This document shows positions 8,511 through 17,854 of a stretch of 64,000 bases of DNA, in pieces. Where the stretch lies: assembly GCA_014653545.1 (NCBI GenBank), contig JACWEJ010000001.1, positions 100,014 to 164,013 on the forward strand. The letters run 5' to 3'. This stretch comes from Pelagibacterales bacterium SAG-MED41 (GTDB lineage Bacteria; Pseudomonadota; Alphaproteobacteria; Pelagibacterales; Pelagibacteraceae). Under the pieces are notes generated by a model. That model was not told the origin of the DNA. It made no database searches and saw nothing but the letters and a program-made list of their open reading frames with translations. The position numbers and the translations under genes were made by a program. Positions within the stretch are counted from its first letter, which is position 1, and the number at the start of each line of letters is the position of its first letter.

Positions 8511-9434
8511 ATGAAAAAAATATACTTAACAATTGCTGCTCTTCTGAGTTGGGCAATGATGTCAGTATCTGCATTAGCGGTTGATATTATTGTTGTATCT
8601 CATGGACAAGCAAATGACCCTTTCTGGTCTGTTGCTAAAAATGGAGTTGATAAAGCTTGTAAAGATATGAAAGTATCTTGTAAGTACACTGCTCCAGCGA
8701 CATTCGACATGGTAGAAATGGCAAAATTAATTGATAATGCTGTTTCTCAAAAACCAAAAGGTATTGTTATCACTTTACCGGATGCTGCCGCTTTAGGTAA
8801 ATCAGTTAAAGCTGCTATATCTGCTGGTATTCCGGTAATCTCTATGAACTCTGGTTCTGATGACTATATGAAGCTTGGTATAAGTGCTCATGTTGGTCAA
8901 ACTGAATTTGAAGCAGGAGTAGGTGGCGGCCAAAAAATGAAAGCTGCTGGTGGAAAAAAAGCTTTATGTGTTAACCACGAAGTTGGTAACGTAGCTTTAG
9001 ATAGAAGATGTGCTGGTTTCAAAAAAGGTTTTGGTGGATCTGTAGATATACTAGGAACATCAAATGACCCGACTGAAATTCAAAAAGCTGTTGCTGCTAA
9101 ATTAGGTGGTGGATATGACACCATCCTTACTTTAGGAGCTGGTCTTGCAGGAGAAGCTGCTCTTAAAGCATTAGAGTCAGCTGGTAAAGTTGGAAATGTA
9201 AAACTTGGAACATTTGATATGTCTCCAGGCATGCTTAAAGCCGCTGCTGCTGGAAAAGTTGAATTCTTAATCGATCAACAACAGTACTTACAAGGTTATT
9301 TACCTATAGCTATCTTTTCTCAATATATGAGATATGGAACTATGCCAGCTGGTGTAGTTATGACAGGACCTGGTTTTGTTACACCTAACAATGCGAAAGA
9401 TGTAATAAAATGGGCTGCTCAAGGTTATAGATAA
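8511..9434 (+). CDS. sugar ABC transporter, periplasmic substrate-binding protein
   Basis: 307 residues starting at ATG 8511 after a clear GAGGG site. A signal peptide (about 1-23, SPase I site near ALA-VD) leads into a periplasmic-binding domain of the RbsB/FrcB type: VVSHGQANDPFW, MVEMAKLIDNAVSQ, GIVITLPDA and a late TFDMSPGML. It captures a sugar or polyol in the periplasm and hands it to the permease encoded next. Codon use is richer in G+C and Ala/Gly than the neighbours, as expected for an abundant protein. Ligand is unproven; iolE/iolG nearby suggest inositol, while FrcB-like architecture suggests a fructose/ribose type. Confidence 0.9.
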   Translation: MKKIYLTIAALLSWAMMSVSALAVDIIVVSHGQANDPFWSVAKNGVDKACKDMKVSCKYTAPATFDMVEMAKLIDNAVSQKPKGIVITLPDAAALGKSVKAAISAGIPVISMNSGSDDYMKLGISAHVGQTEFEAGVGGGQKMKAAGGKKALCVNHEVGNVALDRRCAGFKKGFGGSVDILGTSNDPTEIQKAVAAKLGGGYDTILTLGAGLAGEAALKALESAGKVGNVKLGTFDMSPGMLKAAAAGKVEFLIDQQQYLQGYLPIAIFSQYMRYGTMPAGVVMTGPGFVTPNNAKDVIKWAAQGYR

Positions 9435-9444
9435 GAAATATACT

Positions 9445-9482
9445 AAAAAGGCCTAGTGAAATTTCACTGGGCCTTTTTTTTA
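9445..9482 (+). terminator. intrinsic terminator/attenuator after the binding-protein gene
   Basis: AAAGGCC-tAGTGAAATTTCACT-gGGCCTTT forms a long stem with little loop, followed by eight T. It sits between the binding-protein stop and the permease start within one transporter operon. Partial read-through would give more binding protein than membrane components, a common arrangement for binding-protein operons. Confidence 0.85.
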
Positions 9483-9494
9483 ATTTTTTTATAT

Positions 9495-10622
9495 ATGTCA
9501 ACTAAGTCTAAAAGTATAAACATAAAAACTGATATAAATCAGGACGAAAGACTTAAAAAAGTTTCAAAGTTAAAATTATTATTAAATAGACCCGAACTAG
9601 GTGCTCTTGGAGGAGCAATTTTAGTCTTTATTTTTTTTGGGATTGTTGCTGGTGACACTGGAATGTTTAGCGCTTATGGTATGCTAAATTTTTTAGATGT
9701 TTCTGCTAATCTTGGTATCATAGCAATTGCTGCTGCAATGTTAATGATCGGTGGGGAATTTGATTTATCAATTGGATCCATGATTGGTTTTGCTGGAATA
9801 TGCATTGCTATACCTGCAATTTATTGGGGGTGGCCATTATGGATGAGTATAGTATTTGCATTTTCAATGGCAGTATTAGTTGGTTACTTTAACGGAATAC
9901 TTGTTGTTAAAACTGGTCTTCCATCTTTTATTGTGACACTTGCGATGCTTTTTATCTTAAGAGGCGCAACTTTAGCATTAACAAGGTTAATTACGGGAAG
10001 GACACAAGTACCCGGCTTAAGAGTTTTAATAGAGAATGATCCAATAGCATGGATCTTTGCAACTGATACCTTTAAATGGTTATTTACATGGCTAGGTTCA
10101 ATGAAATTAATTGACTTAAGAACTGATGGAACACCATTAGCTACAGGAATTCCTCCCTCTGTAATTTGGTTTATTTTTTTAGCAATAATTACTACATGGA
10201 TTTTAATGAAAACAAGGTATGGAAATTGGATCTTCGCTTCAGGAGGTGATAAAAATGGTGCTAACAATGTCGGTGTTCCAGTTGGTAGAGTTAAAATAAG
10301 TTTATTTATAGGAACTGCAGTTGCGGCGACAATCTTTGCAACAATTCAAGTTTTAGATGCAGGATCTGCTGACACCATGAGAGGAACTCTTAAAGAACTA
10401 GAAGCAATTGCAGCTGCTGTTGTAGGTGGATGCCTATTAACAGGAGGTTATGGATCAGCCATAGGAGCAGCCTTTGGAGCTATTATTTTTGGGACTGTAT
10501 CAATGGGAATTTTTTATACGGATGTAGATACTGATTGGTTTAAAGTATTCTTAGGAGCAATGATGCTGATAGCAGTAATTTTTAATAATTATATAAGACG
10601 AAAGGTTACCGAAAGCAAATAA
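9495..10622 (+). CDS. sugar ABC transporter permease (RbsC/FrcC type)
   Basis: 375 residues from ATG 9495; the longer frame from 9456 starts inside the terminator hairpin and is rejected. Polytopic inner-membrane permease of the BPD_transp_2 family with roughly ten hydrophobic segments. Family signatures: [18 protein letters not shown] (about 85-103), [16 protein letters not shown], and the cytoplasmic coupling loop [15 protein letters not shown]. It carries the substrate delivered by the upstream binding protein, powered by the next gene's ATPase, whose ATG overlaps this stop by one base. Confidence 0.92.
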   Translation: MSTKSKSINIKTDINQDERLKKVSKLKLLLNRPELGALGGAILVFIFFGIVAGDTGMFSAYGMLNFLDVSANLGIIAIAAAMLMIGGEFDLSIGSMIGFAGICIAIPAIYWGWPLWMSIVFAFSMAVLVGYFNGILVVKTGLPSFIVTLAMLFILRGATLALTRLITGRTQVPGLRVLIENDPIAWIFATDTFKWLFTWLGSMKLIDLRTDGTPLATGIPPSVIWFIFLAIITTWILMKTRYGNWIFASGGDKNGANNVGVPVGRVKISLFIGTAVAATIFATIQVLDAGSADTMRGTLKELEAIAAAVVGGCLLTGGYGSAIGAAFGAIIFGTVSMGIFYTDVDTDWFKVFLGAMMLIAVIFNNYIRRKVTESK

Positions 10623-11416
10623 TGTCTGATTATCTAGTCCAATTTAATAATATAAGTAAATTTTTTGGCAAAGTAATAGCTTTGAAAGACGTCACAATGA
10701 AATTACGAAAGGGCGAGATAATGTGCTTATTAGGTGATAACGGTGCAGGTAAGTCAACTCTTATTAAAACATTAGCAGGCGTTCACAAACCGGATGAAGG
10801 TGAAATTATTGTAGAGGATAAAAAAATTATTTTCGATAGTCCTAAAGATGCTTTGGATATTGGTATAGCAACTGTTTATCAGGATTTAGCTTTAGTTTCA
10901 CTTATGAGTGTTACTAGAAACTTTTTTATGGGAAGAGAACCTATGAAAGGACCACCTTTTTTTAAAACTTTTGACATCGAAAAAGCAAATAAGATAGCCG
11001 CTGAAAGAATGGGTCAAATTGGTATAGATGTTAGAGACCCATCTCAAGCTGTAGGAACTATGTCAGGTGGAGAAAGACAATGTTTAGCAATAAGCAGAGC
11101 AATTTATTTTGGAGCAAAAGTTCTTATTTTAGATGAACCAACATCAGCTTTAGGGGTTCATCAAGCCTCTGTAGTTTTAAAATATATAGTAAAAGCCGCA
11201 TCTCAAGGTTTGGCAGTTATTTTGATTACTCATAATGTTCATCATGCCTATCCTGTTGGAAATAGTTTCACAGTTCTAAATAGAGGAAAAAGTTTAGGTA
11301 CATATGAGAAAAAAGATATTACTAGAGAAAAACTTTTAAGTATGATGGCAGGTGGTGAAGAACTTAATAAATTAGAGGTCGAGTTAGAAGAAATGAATAG
11401 ACTTTCATCACAATAA
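10622..11416 (+). CDS. sugar ABC transporter ATP-binding protein (single domain)
   Basis: 264 residues with one ATPase domain, as in FrcA, unlike the ~500-residue double-domain RbsA/XylG type. Walker [10 protein letters not shown] (about 39-47), Q-loop YQDLAL, signature MSGGERQ (about 143-149), Walker [12 protein letters not shown] (about 163-173), H-loop ILITHNVHH. Two copies presumably power the permease dimer. The order binding protein-permease-single ATPase-ROK kinase is the same as the rhizobial frcBCAK fructose operon. The stop overlaps the kinase start by one base. Confidence 0.92.
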   Translation: MSDYLVQFNNISKFFGKVIALKDVTMKLRKGEIMCLLGDNGAGKSTLIKTLAGVHKPDEGEIIVEDKKIIFDSPKDALDIGIATVYQDLALVSLMSVTRNFFMGREPMKGPPFFKTFDIEKANKIAAERMGQIGIDVRDPSQAVGTMSGGERQCLAISRAIYFGAKVLILDEPTSALGVHQASVVLKYIVKAASQGLAVILITHNVHHAYPVGNSFTVLNRGKSLGTYEKKDITREKLLSMMAGGEELNKLEVELEEMNRLSSQ

Positions 11417-12315
11417 TGCAAATAGGCATAGATTTAGGCGCTACTAAAATTGAGTACGTTTTAATAGACAACGATAGTAAAGAATTAATAAGAAATAGGG
11501 TACGAACTCCCAATAATTACAATTCAACAATCTCAGAAATAATTTCAATTGTCAAAAATTTAGAGGATAAAAATAAAGGTTTAAATATTGGCATATGTCA
11601 TCCCGGAGCTACTGATAAAACCACGGGACTTATTAAAAATGCACATAATTCGCAGTGGTTGAATGGAAAAAATATTGTTAAAGATTTGAAGACAAAAATT
11701 AATAATAACATTTATTCTGAAAATGATGCAAATTGTTTTTGTTTATCAGAAGCTTACGATGGATCTGCAAGCCATTATGAAAGCGTTTTCGGTATCATAC
11801 TGGGAACAGGATGCGGTGGGGGATTTGTAATTAATAAAAAAATTATTTCTGGTTCAAACGGTTTAGGAGGTGAGTGGAGTCTGAACCAAATGCCTGAAAA
11901 AAATATTCCAAATTTAAAAGATAAAAAAATATTATCTTTTTCAAATAGAATTGAAGGCTTTTTATCTGGTAAATCTATTGAAAATAATTTTTTTTTAAGT
12001 TTTAAAAAAAGGCTCACTACTAAAGAAATATTTTTAAACTATAGAAACAAAGATAAAAATGCCGAAAACTTTGTAAATGATTATAAAGAGAAGCTTGCTA
12101 GATCTTTGATAATTATAATTACAACAATAGATCCTGATGCAATAGTATTTGGTGGCGGATTATCTAATGAAATTGATTTTCTTGATGAATTAAAATCAAT
12201 AACATCTAAATTAATAAATGAACCTAATTTAAAAACAGTATTCCTTAAACCTTTATATGGAGATGCTAGTGGTGTGAGAGGTGCAGCTTTATTAGGAAGA
12301 GAAAATCTTATCTAA
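11416..12315 (+). CDS. ROK-family sugar kinase with degenerate zinc motif
   Basis: 299 residues. Likely phosphorylates the imported sugar or a catabolic intermediate using ATP. Phosphate-1 motif IGIDLGATKIEYV (about 3-15), catalytic Asp in SENDANCF (about 108), phosphate-2 motif GIILGTGCGGGF (about 127-138), adenosine motif VFGGGLSNE. The usual ROK zinc site, GH followed by CxCGxxGCxE, is not there: the corresponding stretch reads GEWSLNQ then FSNRIEGFLSG with no cysteines. Substrate may be fructose, glucose or, given the missing iolC, 5-dehydro-2-deoxygluconate; none is shown by sequence. Confidence 0.85.
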   Translation: MQIGIDLGATKIEYVLIDNDSKELIRNRVRTPNNYNSTISEIISIVKNLEDKNKGLNIGICHPGATDKTTGLIKNAHNSQWLNGKNIVKDLKTKINNNIYSENDANCFCLSEAYDGSASHYESVFGIILGTGCGGGFVINKKIISGSNGLGGEWSLNQMPEKNIPNLKDKKILSFSNRIEGFLSGKSIENNFFLSFKKRLTTKEIFLNYRNKDKNAENFVNDYKEKLARSLIIIITTIDPDAIVFGGGLSNEIDFLDELKSITSKLINEPNLKTVFLKPLYGDASGVRGAALLGRENLI

Positions 12316-13465
12316 TTATACTTTTGATTTCTTGCTTTGTAAATATCGTTGGACGTTTACATAAATAGCTAATTTTTTGTTTTTTTCTTTTTCTTGCTGA
12401 TTTATGTATTGAGTCTATTATACTTAAGACGTGCAAAGATAAATCCCCATTACATTTATGTATTTTTTTGGTTTGAATTGCTTTTATCATTTCAGATAAG
12501 CCAACACCTCTATAATTTGCATTAGTAGGAGACTCATTAGCTCTAGAACTTTGTGATTTGATATTTATTTTACCTAGGGTCATTTTATTGGTCTTAAAAT
12601 TTTTCCAAGTACTACCTAATTTCTTACTTATTAGTACTGATCCACCAAACATATTAGGATCAGGAACTATCATAGAGCCTTTATCGCCATACAATTCTAT
12701 GTGATTTCTGAGATGTGAGATTACATCAAAAGACAGTGTTAATCTTATCACAGTACCATTTAAGAATTTTATTGTAGAGAAATAGGTTGTAGGACACATA
12801 ACCTTAAATTTTTTTCCTTTTTTTGGTCCTATGCCTATAACTCTTGTTTCTTTACCTTTTTCAGATTGACTTAAAACTTCTTTTGCAGGACCTAGAAGAT
12901 TGACTAGAGCTGTTAAATAATATGGACCCATATCAACTACAGGACCCCCACCTTTTTTTGCAAACCAAGACTCTGGATTTGGGTGATATGATTGAATTCC
13001 AGGGTAGGCAAATATAGCATTACCAAATATTACTTTACCAATTACTTTTTTATCTAAAAGGTCTCTAGATTTTTGAGATCCGCCACCTAAAAATGTATCA
13101 GGTGCATTTCCAACATATAATTTCTTTTTTTTAGCCAGTTTAATTAATTTTTTTCCATCTTGAAAATTTATTGCTAATGGTTTCTCTGAATAAACATGTT
13201 TCCCATTTAATAATGCTTGCTTTGCTACCTCGTAGTGCGCTGCCGGAATAGTTAAATTAAGTATTATCTTTATACCTGTATCACTCAATAATTCTTTAAT
13301 AGTAACAGCTTTTATTTTATTAATTTTAGCACATTTATTAGCAGCATTTTGATTTATATCTGCACATTTAGTTATTTTGAAATTATTAAAATATTTATGA
13401 GCTCTAAAATAAGTTTCAGCTATGTGACCACAGCCGATGAGCCCGACGTTAAAAACTTTAGCCAT
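12308..13465 (-). CDS. Gfo/Idh/MocA-family oxidoreductase
   Basis: 385 residues. NAD(P)-dependent sugar or polyol dehydrogenase. Rossmann motif LIGCGHIAETYFRAH (about 9-23), EKP motif in VYSEKPLAIN (about 93-102), and GGGPVVDMGPYYLTALVNLLG where the active-site Asp is kept but the usual His four positions on is Pro/Tyr, as in a distinct subgroup of the family. The C-terminus is Lys-rich. It lies 5 nt after iolD on the same strand, so it probably acts on an inositol isomer or related compound (scyllo-inositol is one possibility). Its end overlaps the convergent ROK gene by 8 bp. Confidence 0.85.
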   Translation of the reverse strand: MAKVFNVGLIGCGHIAETYFRAHKYFNNFKITKCADINQNAANKCAKINKIKAVTIKELLSDTGIKIILNLTIPAAHYEVAKQALLNGKHVYSEKPLAINFQDGKKLIKLAKKKKLYVGNAPDTFLGGGSQKSRDLLDKKVIGKVIFGNAIFAYPGIQSYHPNPESWFAKKGGGPVVDMGPYYLTALVNLLGPAKEVLSQSEKGKETRVIGIGPKKGKKFKVMCPTTYFSTIKFLNGTVIRLTLSFDVISHLRNHIELYGDKGSMIVPDPNMFGGSVLISKKLGSTWKNFKTNKMTLGKINIKSQSSRANESPTNANYRGVGLSEMIKAIQTKKIHKCNGDLSLHVLSIIDSIHKSARKRKKQKISYLCKRPTIFTKQEIKSIIR

Positions 13466-13470
13466 TAAAT

Positions 13471-15315
13471 TTAAACACCTTTTCTTTGTTTCTTTTTACC
13501 TTCAAGATGTTCTTTAAGTGATTTCTTATTTGCTTCAGTAGAAGGTATTCCTAGGGTTGGACTTTCCCAATAAGCAGATCCCTCCAACCATTGGTATCCG
13601 TCAGTATGTATTGAGATAACGTAAGTTTTTTTTGATTTTTTTGCTCTTTTAAAAGCTTCTTCTAATTCAGCAATTGAATTTACTTTCTCTCCATCTGCAC
13701 CCATGCTTTTAGCATGACTAGCAAAATCTACGGAAACTAAATTGGGTGTTTTTGAGCTTTTTAAAAGGCAATTAAATTCTTTACCCCCTTTGAATAATTG
13801 TAATCTATTTATAACTGCGTGTCCGCCATTATCACATACAATGATAATTAATTTATTATTTGTTATTACAGAACTGTAAATATCAGAATTAAATAAAAGA
13901 TATGACCCGTCTCCTACAAAAGATACTACTTCCTTATCTGGGTTTGCCATTTTAATACCAAGTGCACCTGAAATTTCATAGCTCATACAACTAAAACCCC
14001 ATTCGGTTTCATGAGTATTGAGCTCTCTTGGTTTCCATACCTGTATAACTTCCCCAACTAAACCTCCTGCAGCTGTTACGGCTATATCTGATGGATCTGA
14101 ATTTCTATAACAAGCACCAATAACATGAGCATAACTAGGTAATTTTTGATTTGTTGGTCCGCTTTCTTTATCGACGTACGACTCCCAATTTTTTAATTCA
14201 ATTCTTGATTTTTTATACCAATTATCATCTGCTTTCCAATTACCTAAGGCTTGAGATAATTCTATTAATGAGACTTTAGCATCCCCAACTATAGCTTGAG
14301 CCATATGTTTATTTGCATCAAATCTTGCGGCATTTATAGATACTAATTTAAAATCAGGATTTTCAAAATTAGTCCACGATCCAGTAGTAAAATCAGCTAA
14401 TTTAGTTCCTATTGCAATAGCCATATCTGTTTCTTTGCTTAAATTATTTGCGGCACGACCACCCAAACCACCAATAGCACCTAGATAATGAGAATGATCT
14501 TTTTTCATTGTTGAGTAGCCCATTACCGTTTGAGTTACAGGAATATTATGTTTGGTTGCAAAAGAACTCAATTCATCGGTTGCATCAGAATAGAAAACAC
14601 CGCCACCTGAAATAATTAAGGGTTTTTTTGATTTTTTAATAAGTTCAGCGGCTTCTTTAATTTGATAATCATCAGGTTTTGGTCTCCTAATAACGTGAAC
14701 TCTTTCTTTAAAAAAATCTTCTGGATATTCAAATACTTCACCTTGAACATCTTGACTTAAGGAAATACAAGCTGGACCACAATCTGCTGGATCTAGCATT
14801 ACTTGAATTGCTTGCTGTATACTTGAAATTATTTGTTCTGGTCTAGTAATTCTATCAAAATATCTAACTAAAGGCTTAAAACCATCATTTGCAGTTATTC
14901 CTGGATTATTGAAATTTTCTACTTGTTGAAGTACAGGATCTGGCATTCTATTTGCAAAAGTATCTCCTGGTAAAAATAAAATTGGAATTCTATTACTCAT
15001 TGCTACAGCTGCTGCTGTGATCATATTTGTTGAACCGGGGCCGACTGAGGATGTTGCAATAAAAATTTGTTTTCTTCTTTTTGCTCTTGAATAAGCTATA
15101 CCAGTTAAAGCCATATTTTGTTCGTGGTGACCCCGCCATGTTGGTAGATCTTTTTGATTTTCTTGAAGTGCTTGACCTAAACAAGCTACATTACCATGAC
15201 CAAATATTCCAAACACACCTGGAAATAAAGGTACTTTTTTTCCATCTATTAGAGTTTTTTGAGCTATTAGATACTTAATTAATGCGTGAGCACAAGTGAG
15301 TTGAATATTTTTCAT
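13471..15315 (-). CDS. iolD: 3D-(3,5/4)-trihydroxycyclohexane-1,2-dione hydrolase
   Basis: 614 residues, normal for IolD. TPP-dependent enzyme that opens the cyclohexane dione ring to 5-deoxy-glucuronate. N-terminal Pyr domain with FGIFGHGNVACLG (about 33-45) and WRGHHEQNM containing the catalytic-type Glu, then ATSSVGPGSTNM; central domain with ISGGGVFYS; C-terminal PP domain with the TPP motif FVGDGSYLLFNSDIYSS through CDNGG. The N-terminal length and WRGHHEQNMA separate it from acetolactate synthase. It is first in a two-gene minus-strand operon, divergent from the aldehyde dehydrogenase over 49 bp. Confidence 0.93.
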   Translation of the reverse strand: MKNIQLTCAHALIKYLIAQKTLIDGKKVPLFPGVFGIFGHGNVACLGQALQENQKDLPTWRGHHEQNMALTGIAYSRAKRRKQIFIATSSVGPGSTNMITAAAVAMSNRIPILFLPGDTFANRMPDPVLQQVENFNNPGITANDGFKPLVRYFDRITRPEQIISSIQQAIQVMLDPADCGPACISLSQDVQGEVFEYPEDFFKERVHVIRRPKPDDYQIKEAAELIKKSKKPLIISGGGVFYSDATDELSSFATKHNIPVTQTVMGYSTMKKDHSHYLGAIGGLGGRAANNLSKETDMAIAIGTKLADFTTGSWTNFENPDFKLVSINAARFDANKHMAQAIVGDAKVSLIELSQALGNWKADDNWYKKSRIELKNWESYVDKESGPTNQKLPSYAHVIGACYRNSDPSDIAVTAAGGLVGEVIQVWKPRELNTHETEWGFSCMSYEISGALGIKMANPDKEVVSFVGDGSYLLFNSDIYSSVITNNKLIIIVCDNGGHAVINRLQLFKGGKEFNCLLKSSKTPNLVSVDFASHAKSMGADGEKVNSIAELEEAFKRAKKSKKTYVISIHTDGYQWLEGSAYWESPTLGIPSTEANKKSLKEHLEGKKKQRKGV

Positions 15316-15364
15316 AAATTCAATATAAACTAGTTAAATAATATTCTTATTTCAACAACAATAT

Positions 15365-16807
15365 ATGTACGAAAAGTTTGGACAATTCATTGACGGCAAG
15401 TGGCAACAATCTGCTAGCGGTGAAACCTATGATGTAATTAATCCTGCCACTGAAGAAATAATTGGCAAAGCCTCTAAGGCAAATAGTGAGGATGTACAAA
15501 AGGCTCTTAAATCAGCTGAGAAAGGATTAGAAATCTGGAGAAATACGTCACCATGGGAAAGATCAAAAGTTATTAGGAAAATTTCTGAGCTGTTAAGAGA
15601 AAGAGTTAATATATTAGCAAAATGGTTAACACTTGAAGTAGGAAAGCCTATTACAGAAGGTCCGGGTGAAGTAGGCGGCGCTGCAGATATTTTTGAATGG
15701 AATTCTGAAGAAACAAAAAGAATATTCGGAGAGATAAACCAAAGTCGTTTTCCCAACACTAAAATACATGTAATATATCAACCAGTTGGAGTAGTAGCAG
15801 CATTGGTGCCATGGAACTTTCCAGTTATTCTAGCGTCAAGAAAAATTTCAACAGCATTAGCAGCCGGCTGTTCAGTCATAGTTAAACCTGACGTTATAAC
15901 ACCGGGAAGTGTGATGGAAATCGTAGATATATGCCGTGAAGCAGGCGTACCGCCAGGAGTAGTAAACTTATTATCTGGAGATCCGGCGGGGATTTCTGAG
16001 GAACTTATTCAGTCTGATATAGTGAAAAAAATTTCAATTACTGGATCAACTAGAGTAGGTAAATTAATTTTAAAACAAGCAGCAGATAAAGTTCAAAGGG
16101 TTACAATGGAACTAAGCGGTCATTCACCTTTTATAGTTTTTGATGATGTTGATTTAAATAAGGTAACCGATATGGCTATTACAGCAAAGTTCAGGAATAA
16201 CGGTCAAGTTTGTATATCTCCAAATAGATTTTATATTCATGAAAAGAAAAAAGATGAATTTGCTAATTTGATGGTAGAAAAAACTAAAAAATTAAAAATT
16301 GGTAATGGTATGGACAAAGATACTTTATTAGGTCCATTATGTACTAAACAAAGATTAGAAGGAGTAGAAAAATTAGTTGAAACTACAAAAAAAGAAGGTG
16401 GAAAAGTTTTATTAGGCGGCAAGAGAGCTGCAAAATTTAATAAAGGTTACTACTATGAGCCAACAATTTTTGATGATATTAAAGATAATTTCACAGTAAT
16501 GAAAGAAGAACCATTTGGTCCAATAGTACCTATTCTTACATTCAAAGATTTTGATGAAGTAGTAGAAAGAGCAAATAAAAATGATCTAGGTCTTTGTAGT
16601 TATATTTACACAACAGATTTGGAAAAAGCTAACAAAGCATCAGAGCTTATTGAGTCTGGATGCGTAGCAGTAAATACGCCAGTAGTAGCGGTAGCAGAAG
16701 CTCCTTTTGGGGGAATTAAACAGACTGGTTACGGTAGAGAAGGCGGCTCTATGGCCATTAAGGATTATCTTAATATAAAATATACCCATTTTGGTATTTC
16801 TTTTTAA
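15365..16807 (+). CDS. NAD(P)-dependent aldehyde dehydrogenase
   Basis: 480 residues, standard ALDH length. Oxidises an aldehyde to an acid. Seen: VPWNFPVILASRKISTALAAG (cofactor region, about 144-164), GSTRVGK (about 226-232), catalytic Glu in TMELSGHSP (about 252), catalytic Cys in NNGQVCISPNR (about 285-286), and EEPFGPIVPI. The C-terminus PFGGIKQTGYGREGG resembles succinate-semialdehyde dehydrogenases rather than MmsA/IolA. In this cluster it may oxidise the semialdehyde released by the aldolase encoded next; the ATG of that gene overlaps this stop by one base. Confidence 0.9.
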   Translation: MYEKFGQFIDGKWQQSASGETYDVINPATEEIIGKASKANSEDVQKALKSAEKGLEIWRNTSPWERSKVIRKISELLRERVNILAKWLTLEVGKPITEGPGEVGGAADIFEWNSEETKRIFGEINQSRFPNTKIHVIYQPVGVVAALVPWNFPVILASRKISTALAAGCSVIVKPDVITPGSVMEIVDICREAGVPPGVVNLLSGDPAGISEELIQSDIVKKISITGSTRVGKLILKQAADKVQRVTMELSGHSPFIVFDDVDLNKVTDMAITAKFRNNGQVCISPNRFYIHEKKKDEFANLMVEKTKKLKIGNGMDKDTLLGPLCTKQRLEGVEKLVETTKKEGGKVLLGGKRAAKFNKGYYYEPTIFDDIKDNFTVMKEEPFGPIVPILTFKDFDEVVERANKNDLGLCSYIYTTDLEKANKASELIESGCVAVNTPVVAVAEAPFGGIKQTGYGREGGSMAIKDYLNIKYTHFGISF

Positions 16808-17598
16808 TGAGAAAAAATAGATTAAAACAAATGTTTAAAGAGGGTAAGCCGATAATTAATGGTTGGTTACAAATACCAAGTGCCTTTTCAGCTGAGGTTA
16901 TGGCCCATCAAGGTTGGGACTCTTGCACAATAGATATGCAGCATGGTGTAGTTGATTATCCGAATGCTTTGAATATGCTTCAGTCAATTTCAACAACTGA
17001 GACAACACCACTTGCTAGAGTAAATTGGAATGAACCAGGACAAATAATGAAAATTTTGGATGCTGGGTGTTACGGAATTATATGTCCAATGGTAAGTAAT
17101 AGGAAAGAAGCTGAAAATTTTGTTGAAGCTTGTTTGTATCCACCAAAAGGTTATAGAAGTTTTGGTCCAATTAGAGGCTTGCTTTATGGAGGCTCAGATT
17201 ACGCAAAACATGCTGATAATGAAATATTAAAACTAGCCATGATCGAAACTAAAGAAGCATTAGAAAAATTAGATGAAATATTAGATACACCAAATCTTGA
17301 TGGAATCTATATAGGTCCTGCAGATTTGAGTTTAGCTGTAGGTGAAGAACCAGGCTTTGATAGACCTGAAAATACAATTGCATATAAAGAAATTATAAGA
17401 ATTCTAGAAGCTGCAAAAAAAAGAAAATTATTAGCTGGCATTCATAATGGATCAGTAGATTATGCGCAAAAAATGATTTCTAAGGGTTTTAATTTGGTTA
17501 CAGTTGGAGCTGATCAAAGATTTATGAGCGCTGGAGCTAAAGATGCTATTCAAAAAATTAAAGGAACAAAAAAAAGATCAGAGTCCAAAGGCTATTAA
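16807..17598 (+). CDS. HpcH/HpaI-family aldolase
   Basis: 263 residues. Class II metal-dependent pyruvate-type aldolase that cleaves 2-keto-3-deoxy or 4-hydroxy-2-keto acids. Seen: IDMQHGVVDYPNA (catalytic His, about 42-54), LARVNWNEPGQIMKILDAGCYGIICPMV (central barrel, Arg substrate contact), PKGYRSFGP, the metal-binding Glu in MIETKEALE, and GPADLSLAVGE. Paired with the ALDH it forms an aldolase-dehydrogenase unit and could take the place of IolJ/IolA in inositol breakdown, or serve another sugar acid route. Confidence 0.9.
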   Translation: MRKNRLKQMFKEGKPIINGWLQIPSAFSAEVMAHQGWDSCTIDMQHGVVDYPNALNMLQSISTTETTPLARVNWNEPGQIMKILDAGCYGIICPMVSNRKEAENFVEACLYPPKGYRSFGPIRGLLYGGSDYAKHADNEILKLAMIETKEALEKLDEILDTPNLDGIYIGPADLSLAVGEEPGFDRPENTIAYKEIIRILEAAKKRKLLAGIHNGSVDYAQKMISKGFNLVTVGADQRFMSAGAKDAIQKIKGTKKRSESKGY

Positions 17599-17605
17599 TT
17601 AATTA

Positions 17606-17854
17606 ATGGATTTCTATGTTTATATGCTCAAATCAAAGAGCATTAAGCCAGTAACTTATGTCGGTTACACAAAAAATTTAAGAAAGAGAATCATTCTTCA
17701 TAATTCTGGTAAGGGTGCAAAATTTACCAGAGGAAGAAAATGGAAGTTAATATATAAAGAAATATTTAAGTCAAAAAAAGAAGCTATTTCTAGAGAATAT
17801 TATATAAAGAATAATAAAACTTTAAGAAAAAAAATAAAATTAAAGTATTTGTGA
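17606..17854 (+). CDS. GIY-YIG domain endonuclease-like small protein
   Basis: 82 residues, a single GIY-YIG domain. The first strand motif is FYVYMLKS (about 3-10), the YIG equivalent is YVGYTKNLRKRIILH (about 18-32) with catalytic Arg, and a Glu sits in YKEIF. Members of this UPF0213/YhbQ-like group are small, common and poorly characterised; DNA cleavage or repair is inferred from the fold only. It is the first gene of the polysaccharide island and overlaps the glycosyltransferase GTG start by 4 bp. Confidence 0.85.
   Translation: MDFYVYMLKSKSIKPVTYVGYTKNLRKRIILHNSGKGAKFTRGRKWKLIYKEIFKSKKEAISREYYIKNNKTLRKKIKLKYL

Noticed and set aside
9456-9494. Longer N-terminus for the permease
   Set aside because: It would begin inside the terminator hairpin and adds a hydrophobic peptide not expected in the family; ATG 9495 is preferred.
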